A stretch of 64,000 nucleotides of DNA. Origin: Antedon mediterranea (Eukaryota > Echinodermata > Crinoidea > Comatulida > Antedonidae). Numbering within the stretch: the first letter of the stretch is position 1; each line of letters opens with the position of its first letter. The notes beneath the pieces were generated by a model. The model ran no database searches and was not told the origin of the DNA. It saw only the letters and a program-made list of their open reading frames with translations. Of the stretch, positions 41,766 through 52,610 are shown in pieces. Location of the stretch: assembly GCF_964355755.1 (NCBI RefSeq), contig NC_092673.1, positions 16,559,001 through 16,623,000 on the forward strand, read 5' to 3'. A program made the position numbers and the translations under genes.

Positions 41766-44312
41766 ATGTCTCAGCAAACAGCTAAGTGTAAAGTGCAAGA
41801 ACATACAATGTGGATGACTCCGTGGTGGACTGACGATGTTGAAGGTAATTCATAAATGTGTATTGTTTGATTTAGCAACGTAATATTATTTCTATAGTGT
41901 CACTAGTTTTGTTGTTTTTGTTTTATCAAGAAGAAATAATGTTACCATAGTTTTACAAGGGCATGATTCGATATTATCAAGAATATTGTAATATATCTTT
42001 TCATTTCATTTCATTTATTTATTTCACTTTACAAATATATAAATATAAAGTGGAGGAGCCTAAAAGAAAGCAAAGCTTGTTGTGAATAGGCTCCTCAAAA
42101 CAAAACAAATAAAATAGAAATAATATTATAACACAATTAGAAACTCCAAAAAAAAAATAACAACAATTAAACTAATATCTTTTCTCTAACACATAAGTTT
42201 AACATGTTTAAAACTAAAAAAAAAAACAAGTAAAAAATAGATTATATAAATTATTTAAGAAATATCAAATACATCAATAATAAAAGAATTTACAAAGAAC
42301 CTTCAACCAATAATAGTTTAAATTGACGTTTAAATAAAGCACAGTTATGAGATTTTTTTAAGAGATAAAGGAAGAGAATTCCAGAGTTTAGGTCCAGTGT
42401 ATACAAGGGTATTCATTTTAGTTCGAGTAAATGGCAGGTGATACTAATCTTTTTGTCTTGTTTGGTGAGTGTGGTATTGTTTATTTTAAGTGAATTTACT
42501 GGATATTATAGGTGTCGGGCGGTTAATTGAAACATGATGACACCAACATTAAATCTATAGAGATCCTCAATTTTTAATATTTTATTTTTTTTTTGAAAGA
42601 GATCTTGGGTGTGAGCACGAAAAATTACCCCTGAGATAATTCTGACAGCTCGTTTCTGGATTAATAAAATTTTAGTAATAATTGATTTTGAAGCATTTCC
42701 CCAAGCAAGAACACCATAATTTAAGTACGATAAAATAAGAGTAGAATATAAAATATTTAATACTTTTTGAGGAAATATTGATTTCAATTTATACATCATG
42801 CCAACATTTTTTTTGATAATAATTTGCAAAGGTAATTAACATGGGCTTTCCAGTCAAGTCTGTCGTCAATAAATATACCAAGAAATTTTGTGTTGGTTAT
42901 TTGATTAATAGGAACATTGTTGAAAATAATATCTTTTGGTAACATACTATATTATTTGTTACTAAACAACATAAAATTGTTTTTTAGCATATTTAGTGAT
43001 AGCTTGTTTGCATGTATCCAATTAGTAACCCTTTTTACCGTGTTATGCAGCGCATAATGACAATGATTGTGGTTTGTCAACTTTTTTTTTTTTTTTAAAT
43101 TTGGTTTTAGTACAACGAACATCAGTTCAGAATGTTTCACAATGGAAAGATAGTGTTAAAGGTAAATACAATACTAACGTTATATATCTATATTATAAGT
43201 GAGAGAGTTTGTACGTCTGTCTGTTTGTTTGTTTGTCTCTTACTTATAATATAGATATTTAGATAGATATGATTCATACTGAAAAACTTGATGCTCATTG
43301 GCATAAATAAATATTCAAAGAGGGCACGAATCAGATGTGTACCCTGAACACATCCAGTAGTAAATCCTTCTCCGAGAAGCCTTGTATATGTTTTAATTGG
43401 TTGCAAACTAGCACCAGCACCACGTACTATTAGTTGTATAATAAAACCAGTTTTTCTTCTTTTTTTTTTTATAATTTCAGTAACAAGAATACCAATAATG
43501 CCGTAAGTATTTTTTCTTCTCTTGACATTACATTTTTGTTTATTTATTCGATTCATATATACATATATATAATTTATTCATAGTACATTCGTAAGAGTTC
43601 CCTCGGAAGAGCACCCGTTCAACCCGAAAGAAGAAGAAACCGTGGACAAAGGTAAATTAAAGTAAATGCATTGTTGGCGAACGATACTATTTAACGCTGC
43701 TCATATGATTGTTATAATATAATATTATATATATTTGATTTCATATAGAATCAACACAGCAACAACCGTTACATTCGACGGGTCGTTGTAAACGCCCTCA
43801 ACGAACCAGAGGCGTGTTTTCATGGTAGGTTCACCAACTATTATTCTTGTTCATGCAGGAAAATGCTCCCCAAAAACCCGAAAATCATTATTTTTTATTT
43901 ACGTCATGTTTTCTTTCACAGGCAAAGCACACTTCTGCCTTTTAAGGAAACGTACGCCTTTGATTCCGAAAACGACAACAACAGCAATATAGACTACCTG
44001 ATAGCTTCGTCGTGCTCTGCTGTACATAACAGTGACACGGCAAAAGTAGCAGATATATTAAAATGGAATGGCTTCACGTATATCAGAATGAAGCCAACAA
44101 AAGACAAACAAACCATAATGAGGTATTTGAATAGATGCAAACGCGTTATTGTGTTCCAAAATCTATTCTTTGAAGATTACGTCAATGACGTATTTACTAT
44201 CTGCAGCGAAAATTTAGGAATGGTGGAGACAACTCTACCATTCAAAAATAACATTTTTGATATAACGGTTTTTTCTAGTGGTACTGTCATGCGCGTATTG
44301 AAAAGAAAATAG
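41766..44312 (+). CDS. Six-exon gene, 228-aa product of unknown function
   Basis: Exons: 41766-41844, 43111-43161, 43481-43502, 43584-43651, 43749-43824 and 43922-44312. All five introns begin GT and end AG with good consensus (GTAATT, GTAAAT, GTAAGT, GTAAAT, GTAGGT), and phases 1, 1, 2, 1, 2 agree exactly, leaving one 687-nt frame. Exon 3 is only 22 nt. The N-terminal 97 residues are low-complexity, Gln/Glu/Pro rich. The last exon encodes a compact alpha/beta region (TYAFDSEND, ADILKWNGFTYIRM, RYLNRCKRVIVFQNLFFEDY). I recognise no family. This intron density is unlike the viral genes, so it may be a host gene or a captured one. Intron 1 holds a LINE fragment. Confidence 0.7.
42000..43085 (-). 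mobile_element. LINE fragment inside intron 1, minus strand
   Basis: Minus-strand pieces read the C-terminal part of a CR1/Jockey-type reverse transcriptase: VTNWIHANKLSLNM, KFLGIFIDDRLDWKAHVNYL, TLILSYLNYGVLAWGNA and LLIQKRAVRII. The 3' end has the AAATG-type tail (plus TCATTTCATTTCATT at 42001). The frame is broken and the 5' part is missing, so it is dead. Confidence 0.8.
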
Positions 44313-45265
44313 TTTCATTGTCAATAATTTGTCTTTTGTTGGTTTAATTAAATAATACCTTTCATCATTAGTTGTACAAGTATAAATTTTTAACTAAATA
44401 TATATAGGCCTATAGACCTAAATCATAGGCAGGACATAGAAAAAAAAAATCAAGATCAAATCAGTTAAAACTGCCTCAATATATAAGTTTATGTTTCGGG
44501 CATAGCCGATCATCAGGTGAAGAAAATCATCAAATATGAAAAGGCATAGTTATAAAGGCACACTTCCAAACGCTTTGGGGTACAAAGCAGAAATGGTTAG
44601 TTATAAAGCAGGAAAAATATACATATGTATAATATATTTGTTTGTGGATGTTAACCTAGTTCGTTGTACGTGAATCCATACTTTTGTAATATCTGCTGCT
44701 AGTGGTGCATATTGTTATGTACATACAGCATCACGGTTGACTGAAATTTCAGTTTGTTTAATGTTTTATTTATTGATAGAATTTCAATATATTATTGTAC
44801 TGTATTTATTGTTTATGAATTTAAATGTCGTTAACTCGGAAATCGTTTTAACAAATAAAAAAAATTTAAAAAGTTACATCACGTTTGTTTCTTTTTATTT
44901 ATTCATTTCTTGTGTGTGGGTGCGTGTGCGCGTGCGTGTGTGTGTGTGTTCATGGCTCTGTCATCCTGTGTGCAGAATTTAGGACGACTACTGAATGCGG
45001 ATAAAAACTCTATTCGAAGACATGCACAGAAAACCGGTTACATATAAACTTTAATTGTCGAATACAATTGCACCAAAGTGCAAATGTATTCCACGTTATA
45101 ATCAATATTACATTTTAAAATAGATATAGCTAAAAAGTAATACATTAAGGGCGTAATAATATTTTACATAAAATAAGTGTTATCTTTTAACTATTGAAAA
45201 CACATTAAATAAATGATTGTTTGATACCGCCCGCTCGAAAAAATCTTCCGCGCGGTTCAGTAAAC
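44313..45265. other. Intergenic with a possible Penelope-like remnant
   Basis: No gene. The stretch TATGTTTCGGGCATAGCCGA, then TCATCAGGTGA (44489-44521), resembles the end of Penelope-like or related retroelements; this is recalled by pattern only. A GT/GC run lies at 44912-44950. Confidence 0.3.
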
Positions 45266-45267
45266 GT

Positions 45268-46080
45268 TATCAAAGAATATATATCACAAGAATGAGTATT
45301 CCGCGATTTTTTCATGAGATATTTGTAACAGAGAGCTCCAGAGAGTGATGTCCGCCCTCATAAGGGCGGATGTATACATACTAAATAAGACTTGATTTAA
45401 TAGATACCGTATTATACATGTCACATTAAATAGAATTATGATAATATATTTTGCAATTGTAATATATTTTATAATACATATTTATTAAAAAAACTAGTGT
45501 ACATTCACTTTATTTACAGACAATTATTTACTAACATGCTAAATTCGTTCACAAAAAAAGGCCTAACACAGCAACACCAAAAATCAACGAATCCTTACTC
45601 AGCACGGTCTATTCTTATCATTGCCGCGTAGTACTCTACGCCCGGTAAATTAAGTATTGTTTTTATGATACAAATTAGTATAAAATACATGTTATTAATA
45701 GGATAAAATGTTAAATGTCATTAACATGTATTTGTTTTACCAGAAACAAGTTAAATATAGGAATATTATTAAACTATCCTTCGTGAAAACGCGTAAACAC
45801 CAACACGCCCGGTCACGCTATCGTAGCGCCCGGTTGATAAAGCAAACTGTTTATACGGCAGTTTTTACTAAATAAATTGCATAAAACGAACAATTAAATA
45901 TCCAAATAGCATTTAACATAATGTTGGCATCTAGTTGATAACATTTTTTTATCATGAAAAGTTGTATACATCCCAGATACATCCTCACTTATGGCGGCCC
46001 CCTACCACATGGACAAATTACTGTTACATGGAAAATCACGGATTTCTCATTCTTGTGATATAATATTCTTTGACGTTATC
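45268..46080. mobile_element. MITE-like element with ~130-bp imperfect inverted repeats
   Basis: The left arm (45268-45400) with TCACAAGAATGAG, a CGCGATTTT block and GGATGTATACA matches the reverse complement of 45960-46080 in the same order. No transposase is present. Flanking target duplication was not resolved. Confidence 0.5.
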
Positions 46081-46494
46081 TGCTTACACTGAGGGTGCCT
46101 GACTTGTTCATTATCATGGGAGCCGTGAAAATCATTTGTGTATGGGTAAATAATAAAAAATATACAGAGGGCGCAATCACACAAAAAGTCAGAAGAGTAA
46201 ACAAGTTTACTATCTTGTGTACGTGTGTGTGAGTGTGTGTATACAAATAATATTGTTCGCTTCTTGATAAAATCGAAACGGTATAGTGTAGAAAGCGAGC
46301 ATTACATATTTGTACCGTTTCTTCACGGCTCGAGAACTTATTATCCAGAGAATACTATATTATTTGTGCATGGTAAAATAATAGTTTATAAAAAAAAATT
46401 AGACTTTAATATCGTGTGTGTGTATACACAAAACACTTCTTGATAGTGGTGGGTGTGGTGTGAAAAGTATTCAACGTTTCAGAGTGACAAAGCT
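46081..46494. other. Intergenic, nothing recognised
   Basis: AT-rich with GT runs (46215-46240, 46412-46425); no gene supported. Confidence 0.35.
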
Positions 46495-47067
46495 TTACGA
46501 GTGTACTTTTAACCGATGTTTACCGTTTCGCGACGACCAACATTTCTTCGTGGACAGTGCAGTAACGAATACGGTGTTTGGACGACTGTACTTTAGACAG
46601 AGTAAATAGACGAACGTAACTGTAGCTATGAGCATAGAAGACCATGTTAATAGGGCAGGAATCCAGATTGAAATTGGAATTCTGCCTATGAAATTCAAGT
46701 TAAAGTCAGACATTGCCTTTCCAAGTGCCCGAGCAGGAATTTCTATCAAGCTAGAAACGGTCTTGGCAAACGCTTCAACCGGCGAAACGGACAGGATCGG
46801 ATGTACTACATAGTTTCTGTGATATTCGGTACATTCGTCTCTTTCTTCTATAAAGATATTTGTTCGCAACCACGACACAAACACATTCATCGTATCAGCA
46901 TTCTCTGTGATTCGTCTCTGTTGCTTTTCACATTTGTTGACAAGCTGTGTCATCTCGGCCCGATTAACCGCCACTCTCTCTCTGTACAATAATAACCAAT
47001 TCCATGGAACACTTACAACGAATAAAACAATAAATACGTCGAAAATCAATCCTCTTAGCTTCAACAT
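46495..47067 (-). CDS. CLCC1-like (chloride channel CLIC-like 1) membrane protein
   Basis: 190 aa from ATG 47067 (MLKLRGLIFDV). Residues about 7-26 are a hydrophobic signal or first membrane segment. A charged helix with NKCEKQQRRITEN follows. The core has EYHRNYVVHPILSVSPVEAF, then IEIPARALGKAMSDF, the IPISIWIPALL strand and a second membrane segment (about 138-160). The order Cys-x-x-Tyr, a P-x-x-x-V-x-P block, a helix with PxxxxGK and a proline-rich start of the membrane segment recalls CLCC1. Host CLCC1 sits in the ER and nuclear envelope, and homologues have been reported in some herpesviruses of molluscs and fish, where nuclear egress needs it. The protein is much shorter than cellular CLCC1, so it would be a minimal version. 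Confidence 0.55.
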   Translation of the reverse strand: MLKLRGLIFDVFIVLFVVSVPWNWLLLYRERVAVNRAEMTQLVNKCEKQQRRITENADTMNVFVSWLRTNIFIEERDECTEYHRNYVVHPILSVSPVEAFAKTVSSLIEIPARALGKAMSDFNLNFIGRIPISIWIPALLTWSSMLIATVTFVYLLCLKYSRPNTVFVTALSTKKCWSSRNGKHRLKVHS

Positions 47068-47164
47068 CACGCACGCATGTGCACTCGACGCTGTACATTA
47101 ACGATAACTTTTAATCTTCATACTTTTTAAAAAAAATATATAATAATAATAATACATGTAATTT

Positions 47165-48140
47165 GATTCAAAGGCTGAAGAATAAATGGCTCGTGTCATA
47201 ACAAACGGAGCCTTGTGTTGAAATTATAATTCTTTCAAGGCAATTAAGATACGACCCGAATTCAATAGATTACTTCCGAATTCAATAGATTATCAACAAT
47301 TAAAAAACAGCCTTTGAAGTTCAGTGGACAATTACCGGTACTTTGGTTCTATTCAATATCCACAACACATTCGCCTTGAATACCATTAGTCATTATTAAT
47401 GGATCTACATTAAATTTTACACACTTAAACAATGAATTCAATGAATTACCACATCACATTTTAAATATTCTTAATTACTGTGACAGTATTAGGCCTACTC
47501 ATAACCTCAGAACAGAAACTGAATTCGAAATTCCCTTCACAAGACTAACTTGCAGTCAACAGTTTATACACATATATGGACCAAAATTGTGGAAAGAATT
47601 CACTTGTAATGGTGGTAATAAACCGGTTATCTTAAAGAAACAAAATAAATGTATAAAAAAACAGGTTAAAAAATACTTTTTATCACTATATGCTGATTAA
47701 CAACACCTTTGTTTATTTAAGTTCTATATACTTGTTCTTATGTAAAAGGGTCCTACAAAAAAACGAAGCTATAGCTTTTTTATGCAGGATCCCTGTTCTC
47801 AGTTGTACTGTAATTATGATGTACTGTAGTTGATGACTAAATAAATGTGGAATAAATGAAATGAAAATAAATGAATACGAATAAAGATTACACTTTAATT
47901 TCTTTCAATTTTATTATCATCTTCATATATAAAATCAACCATTAAAAATTGCATAATTATGTTGATTAATGGATTATTTTGAGCACACAATCTGTTAACA
48001 TAACTCACTTCTACTCTTAGATCATGATTAGGCCTATACAAATTCTTACACATTCTTCTTCGTTTTCAATAACTATCCTCGCCGTCAGAATCTTCGTCTA
48101 TCTCCCATCCAGTCTTTAGTATCCTCATCCTCATTTTCAC
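47165..48140 (-). repeat. Inverted copy of the 28.3-28.88-kb segment
   Basis: Read in reverse complement it follows 28303-28880, including the AACTTCAAAGGCTG block (47310-47330) and the CTATCCTCGCCGTCAGAA block (48073-48090). It differs by the insertion of a LINE fragment at about 47440-47868. Confidence 0.8.
47440..47868 (+). mobile_element. 5'-truncated LINE, plus strand
   Basis: The plus frame encodes the end of a LINE reverse transcriptase (LRTETEFEIPFTRLTCSQQF, IYGPKLWKEF, KKQVKKYFLSLYAD then stop) followed by a tail with AATAAATG repeats. It interrupts the repeat segment, whose empty form is present at 28560 (GTATTCATTGTTTAAGTG). CAATGAAT on both sides is a possible target duplication. 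Confidence 0.75.
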
Positions 48141-48394
48141 TTACCCCATTTTCTTCAGCCCCTCACCGAGTAAAAAAAAAAAAATCCTGAATGTATGTAA
48201 GCCTAGCTAGTCGATGAACAGGGCCGTATCGTCAGCAATAGCAAGAAGGCCAGCATTTAAAGCGTCAGCTAATTATAGCAATATAGCTTTTGCGACACAA
48301 AGCTCCTTTCGTGGTGACGCGACCCAAATAGAAACAAAAAAAAAACACGCAATGTAAAGACATTTTTTTTTTTGTATTTGCCTTTGTCGTATCA

Positions 48395-49420
48395 TCAAAC
48401 TTTCCGTTCTTTAGTGAACAGAACATCTTCATCATCCTCCTCTCCATCGGCATCGCCTTTTCTCAGAAAATGACGTTTATGCATCAGCATAAAGCATTGA
48501 ATAAAGACTATGGTGAAGAATCTGATCAGATGCGAAATCATGAGAGCGAATGCCCAGTGTCGACCTACTTTGTTGATCGGACAGTCTGATGAATCTAGTT
48601 TGTGTGCGCTCAAATCGAGTAGATTCTGATAGCAGCTATCGAGCTCATCACATTTGAACAGTTCACGACCGTCAAACATACATGGACCGAGTTTATAGAT
48701 AAAAACGTTGCGTATCAGATCCAGGATTGTCATAGCCACCGACGTCAATGAAACCGCCTCCCATATGCGTTCCAACGATGAGTATCTGGACATCATGGCG
48801 GCAGACAGGAACGCGTACACTACGTGCTCAGAACAAAGTGGATATACAACGGCTCCGGCTAGAACGTCCACCAGTAGCGTGGCAACGACTATAGGCAGTC
48901 CAACGAACATGTACCACGTCCAGCAGTCTAGAACTTGATTTCCTTTTGAACGATCGGTTATGTGTAGCATTACCGGCAGAATACCGGTGGGCAGATAGAC
49001 AAGCAACATTTGTACAGTGTAGTAAATGGAACCGGCAGCTGTCCCCAACTCTACCATGGGACAACGTCGTTGATCGGCTTGCCATCGAAGAGCGTCCGTC
49101 ATGGCGCAATGACAACGTGCATCAGTTCCGTGAGCACCGCACTCTTGCATCGGATCTCGATAGGATACACCGCACGGTCCGATCAGAAATTTCATATTGG
49201 ACAGAAACGATATGTTTGCAGCCGCGCACATGCTCAATCGAAACGCCGATATGAGTTTTGTTGTCGATGCAGCGTGTACGAATATGGCGTAGAGGCAAAC
49301 GGGTAGAAAGATGGCGTGCCAATCGATTATCGGATGAACGTTTGTCTGTAACAGTACGTCGATTACAATAGACGTAGCGAAACATGTTGTGATCAACGAA
49401 CAAACAGTGTACTCTTTCAT
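48395..49420 (-). CDS. Multi-pass membrane protein, 341 aa
   Basis: ATG 49420 (MKEYTVCSLI) to 48395. About six or seven hydrophobic segments are visible (around residues 5-27, 35-52, 128-150, 170-195, 210-225, 290-312), with a Cys-rich loop between them (CGVSYRDPMQECGAHG, CHCAMTD) that could form disulphides on the outer face, and an acidic cytoplasmic tail (GDADGEEDDEDV). Likely an envelope or endomembrane protein. No family recognised. It begins 54 bp after the stop of the 345-aa gene on the same strand. Confidence 0.8.
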   Translation of the reverse strand: MKEYTVCSLITTCFATSIVIDVLLQTNVHPIIDWHAIFLPVCLYAIFVHAASTTKLISAFRLSMCAAANISFLSNMKFLIGPCGVSYRDPMQECGAHGTDARCHCAMTDALRWQADQRRCPMVELGTAAGSIYYTVQMLLVYLPTGILPVMLHITDRSKGNQVLDCWTWYMFVGLPIVVATLLVDVLAGAVVYPLCSEHVVYAFLSAAMMSRYSSLERIWEAVSLTSVAMTILDLIRNVFIYKLGPCMFDGRELFKCDELDSCYQNLLDLSAHKLDSSDCPINKVGRHWAFALMISHLIRFFTIVFIQCFMLMHKRHFLRKGDADGEEDDEDVLFTKERKV

Positions 49421-49474
49421 CGTCTCTGTGCTGCTGTGTCGTTTCGTGCGCGAAATACGTTCATGTGCTCATCA

Positions 49475-50512
49475 TCATGACACAGAGGAGGGAGAACGAG
49501 GAGAAGGCGGCGGCAGAGGAATGAGAATCGTGAATTCAACTTCTCCGTTCGACAGATTTCTTCTGACAACGGGACAATGCATGAATCTGTAAACGGACTG
49601 TATACATTTTTCAAAGTCGTGCGCGTTAGTCCATCCAACTTGTGAGTAGAATTCACGATATGCGGTGGGCGTCATGACGTCGGCCGGTCGAAGAGCAAAC
49701 TTGTCACCGTGTTTATCTATTACAATGGGCTCGGCGCGCAAAAAAGAGGCCGATTCACCGGATTGTAACGGTAATCGTTTGTTTCTAACGCTCGTTCTGA
49801 AATCAACTGAGCGCATGATGGCTTCGAAGTATTCGATATCTGGCGCGGGAGGAGGAAGCGGTATGTTCAGTATGTATTGTCTGACTTCGACAGTCCACGG
49901 TGGCTGTTTATCACGTTGCACCAACGCTCTGTAATACGATTCTGGAGATTTGTATTGTGGACTGTCGGTCAAGAGAACCTTGTAGAAGAGTGTACTCGCA
50001 TCGCGTATATCGAACGTGGTGTCGCGATCCATGTATCGAATCGGGATAGCCGCGTACGGAATCTTTGTGTTTTGTTTCCAGCATTTCCGGGCCGCGATCG
50101 ATGCATGACCGAAGCGTATCCGATCAGGATTGTTACACGACAGCTGCGTGTACGCGCTTGCAGGTAAACGATGTGTAGTGAGAAACGTCGTTCTGTCTTC
50201 ATCGTGGTAACATATCAAAGTGTCAACATCTATTAATATCCATTGATTGGGATGTACGTGCGGTTGGAGTAATCGTCTGCCTTGTACCGTCATTTTGTTA
50301 AGCTGTATTCGTTTATTTGATTTTGAATGTTGTAGAACGGGTAGACGTGTTGCTGCTGCTGCTGCTGCTGCTTCATCATCCGTCTTCATCACCTTCCAAC
50401 TCGTCCAATCGGTATTATTAAATTCATCTCGTAGTGTTTCACCAACACCACCCGTCGCATTCTCGTTGCCTACAATAAACCAATCGGTGTTGAAGTTGAG
50501 AGCCTTTGTCAT
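49475..50512 (-). CDS. Hypothetical protein, 345 aa
   Basis: ATG 50512 (MTKALNFNTDW) to 49475. Soluble, with an eight-Ala run (GCT tract, 50350-50373), several conserved-looking Trp/Tyr blocks (VHPNQWILIDVDTLICYH, YRALVQRDKQPPW) and a proline-rich C-terminus. No recognised domain. Its 5' end diverges from the gene at 50616; the 103 bp between hold a TC run. Confidence 0.75.
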   Translation of the reverse strand: MTKALNFNTDWFIVGNENATGGVGETLRDEFNNTDWTSWKVMKTDDEAAAAAAATRLPVLQHSKSNKRIQLNKMTVQGRRLLQPHVHPNQWILIDVDTLICYHDEDRTTFLTTHRLPASAYTQLSCNNPDRIRFGHASIAARKCWKQNTKIPYAAIPIRYMDRDTTFDIRDASTLFYKVLLTDSPQYKSPESYYRALVQRDKQPPWTVEVRQYILNIPLPPPAPDIEYFEAIMRSVDFRTSVRNKRLPLQSGESASFLRAEPIVIDKHGDKFALRPADVMTPTAYREFYSQVGWTNAHDFEKCIQSVYRFMHCPVVRRNLSNGEVEFTILIPLPPPSPRSPSSVS

Positions 50513-50615
50513 CGTCGCGCTGTGCGTGTCTCTCTCTCTCTCTCTCTCTCTGTATGTGTCTTGTTAATGGTTAAAAGGAACTGATTACGATTCCATATTT
50601 TCATTTTCATTCACG

Positions 50616-51542
50616 ATGATGTCAAACGATGACCATAGATTTGCTTACAGATTTAACAACGATTCAACGTGGTACATCGAAGACCATGCACTTACGTACG
50701 GCGATGCAAAAGAGCGTATAATGCTTCAGTGGAACATAAATCCGACGTCGCGTAGACTAGAAATGCGATGTGAAGATAGCATGCGTATACTCGACGACTA
50801 CGACCCGATCATAAAGAACAGGAACGTTATAATCGATAGTTATTCCGTCCAATATCCTATAGATAATTTCGAAGATATGTTTCATAGAAAAATTGATGAA
50901 CGAAAGAAAATGAGTAAAGAAGATATACGAAATTGGCTATCAACTGCGTTCAAGTACTGCAATATCGACTACAACTACCCGTATACTCAACCGTTACCGA
51001 TAATGTCAGATTTGTACGTGTACGTGAACAATCTTCACGCTAAGCTGAACAATTGCAACTCGTTGTCAAAGTTGACGAGATGTGTGCGACTGTTGCAGGA
51101 AGCACGATCGATGTTCCCGAACGATACAAAAATGTTTGGTTTGGTAGGCTACGAATTGGACACGTTGCTCAACATATGTTTAGGCGTGTATCAGTATCCA
51201 GAGTACAACAAGGCATCAACGTTTGGAGAAGTGATAAGTCTTCGACAGTCAATGTACGTGGGAGACTTGATGAACTTTATTCAGAATGCCCTCGTCAGTT
51301 ACAATGCTCAGTCAGTATCAGTAGAGAGAGAAGCTTACGACGGCGGCTACAGCGCTATCAGAACGGACATTTGTATGCTTAAACACAAATTGTTGGCAGC
51401 AAACAGTTACGAAGACGTCCGAGATTGTTATGACGTGTGCTTAGATATGAAAATGGCCAGTGCAGAACATGATCATTTGAGTTATTATTTCAGAGACTGC
51501 AGTGAAGCACTGTTGAACATTCTATGGGATATTGAGATTTGA
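50616..51542 (+). CDS. Hypothetical protein, 308 aa
   Basis: ATG 50616, with a second in-frame ATG next to it. A soluble, mostly helical protein, rich in Tyr, Asp and Asn (ITRK-poor), with the segments MSKEDIRNWLSTAFKY and LTRCVRLLQEARSMF. It lacks the homopolymer runs seen in its neighbours. AATAAA signals (51552 onward) follow the stop. No family recognised. Confidence 0.75.
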   Translation: MMSNDDHRFAYRFNNDSTWYIEDHALTYGDAKERIMLQWNINPTSRRLEMRCEDSMRILDDYDPIIKNRNVIIDSYSVQYPIDNFEDMFHRKIDERKKMSKEDIRNWLSTAFKYCNIDYNYPYTQPLPIMSDLYVYVNNLHAKLNNCNSLSKLTRCVRLLQEARSMFPNDTKMFGLVGYELDTLLNICLGVYQYPEYNKASTFGEVISLRQSMYVGDLMNFIQNALVSYNAQSVSVEREAYDGGYSAIRTDICMLKHKLLAANSYEDVRDCYDVCLDMKMASAEHDHLSYYFRDCSEALLNILWDIEI

Positions 51543-51761
51543 AAAAAAAAATAAATAAATAAAAAAATGTTATGAATTTATTTCGTTTATATATGCGCAG
51601 TACGTACTAGCATTAAATTTTTGTTTCTGAGATGATGATAATAAAGAATCGAAACGTTAATTTGTTGTTTGTTTTTTTTAATGTGTGCGTAAAAGTGATG
51701 ATGATGATGATGATATCGTTGTGTTGATGTTATAAACGTGTTTTCAACGCGTCCACGCGAC

Positions 51762-52610
51762 ATGACAATGATCAAGGTACCGTTAGAGGTATGCCTGAGT
51801 ATACGCGATTGTCTAAAAGATGATCCGACACGCCGACTGTGTACGTCGAATATTTCAAAAGTTTGGAACGACTTGATATACGGTGATGAGAAAACGGATC
51901 GTTGTCGAAAGTGCACTCGATTCTTGCTACAGAATTGTATACACTGCGGCGCAAAAGCATGCGATACATGTAAAATGATGTATAGATGCGCAAATTGCAA
52001 GGTGTCTTCGTGTCAGAAATGCGTCGTGACTGTAGTACGTATTGACAGGAAATATTGTAACGAATGCACTTGCGCGAGTCGAAGACGCAAGTGTATTGCT
52101 CAGATTTTGCAACGTATGCACAACAACGTAGAGGATCAGAAAATGGATTTGCGGTCTATTGTACGTTTTGTGAGTGAAGCAGTCGAGCACGATCCAGACG
52201 AGATTTTGATCGCGGCAATACGCGAACGACAACGTGCCACGATGGGAAGAACGTTTGCTGAAAGTGTACTCTGCATACAATCTCTGCAACGTTTAACTTT
52301 GATAGATGTGCCGATCGTCGACAGTTTTTTATCTACGTTGATGACAAATGTAGGAGGTGCAGGAGGAGGAGGAGGAGGAGGTTTGAAAGACGTTCGACTT
52401 GTAAGGTGCAACAGGCTGACGTTTGGTAATGATATGCGGCCGAGCGCTTATCCGATGACGGTGTGTATCGAATGTATGGACGTATCTCCGATACAATTGT
52501 CAAGTGTGTTTGACAAGGAGCATGTGACGTTAGTGTTGAGAAATTGTAATTTTAGCGAAGACGAACTGGCTGCAGTCGACGACTTTAAATTTGTTATAGA
52601 AACGAAATGA
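51762..52610 (+). CDS. F-box-like protein with a Cys-rich zinc region, 282 aa
   Basis: The start is ATG 51762 (MTMIKVPLEVC); the upstream extension begins at GTG. Residues 4-45 (VPLEVCLSIRDCL...LCTSNISKVWNDLIYG) resemble an F-box, which would dock to Skp1 in an SCF ubiquitin ligase. Next comes a cluster of about 14 Cys with one His (CRKCTRFLLQNCIHCGAKAC, CKMMYRCANCKVSSCQKC, CNECTC), probably binding two or three zinc ions like B-box or RING relatives. The C-terminal part is helical then LRR-like, with a Gly run (52353-52382). Proposed role: redirecting host ubiquitination. Its TGA overlaps the next ATG as ATGA. Confidence 0.75.
   Translation: MTMIKVPLEVCLSIRDCLKDDPTRRLCTSNISKVWNDLIYGDEKTDRCRKCTRFLLQNCIHCGAKACDTCKMMYRCANCKVSSCQKCVVTVVRIDRKYCNECTCASRRRKCIAQILQRMHNNVEDQKMDLRSIVRFVSEAVEHDPDEILIAAIRERQRATMGRTFAESVLCIQSLQRLTLIDVPIVDSFLSTLMTNVGGAGGGGGGGLKDVRLVRCNRLTFGNDMRPSAYPMTVCIECMDVSPIQLSSVFDKEHVTLVLRNCNFSEDELAAVDDFKFVIETK

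Noticed and set aside
43188-43556. 122-aa minus-strand ORF between exons 2 and 4 of the six-exon gene
   Set aside because: It crosses splice sites and a small exon of the opposite strand. The TGTTTGTTTG stretch hints at a Helitron-like or simple repeat, but nothing firm.
44737-44982. 81-aa ORF ending in a GT/CG run
   Set aside because: AT-rich hydrophobic reading of non-coding sequence and a microsatellite; no domain or gene context.
48708-49306. Antisense ORFs of about 100 aa over the 341-aa membrane gene
   Set aside because: Shadow frames opposite a well-supported gene.
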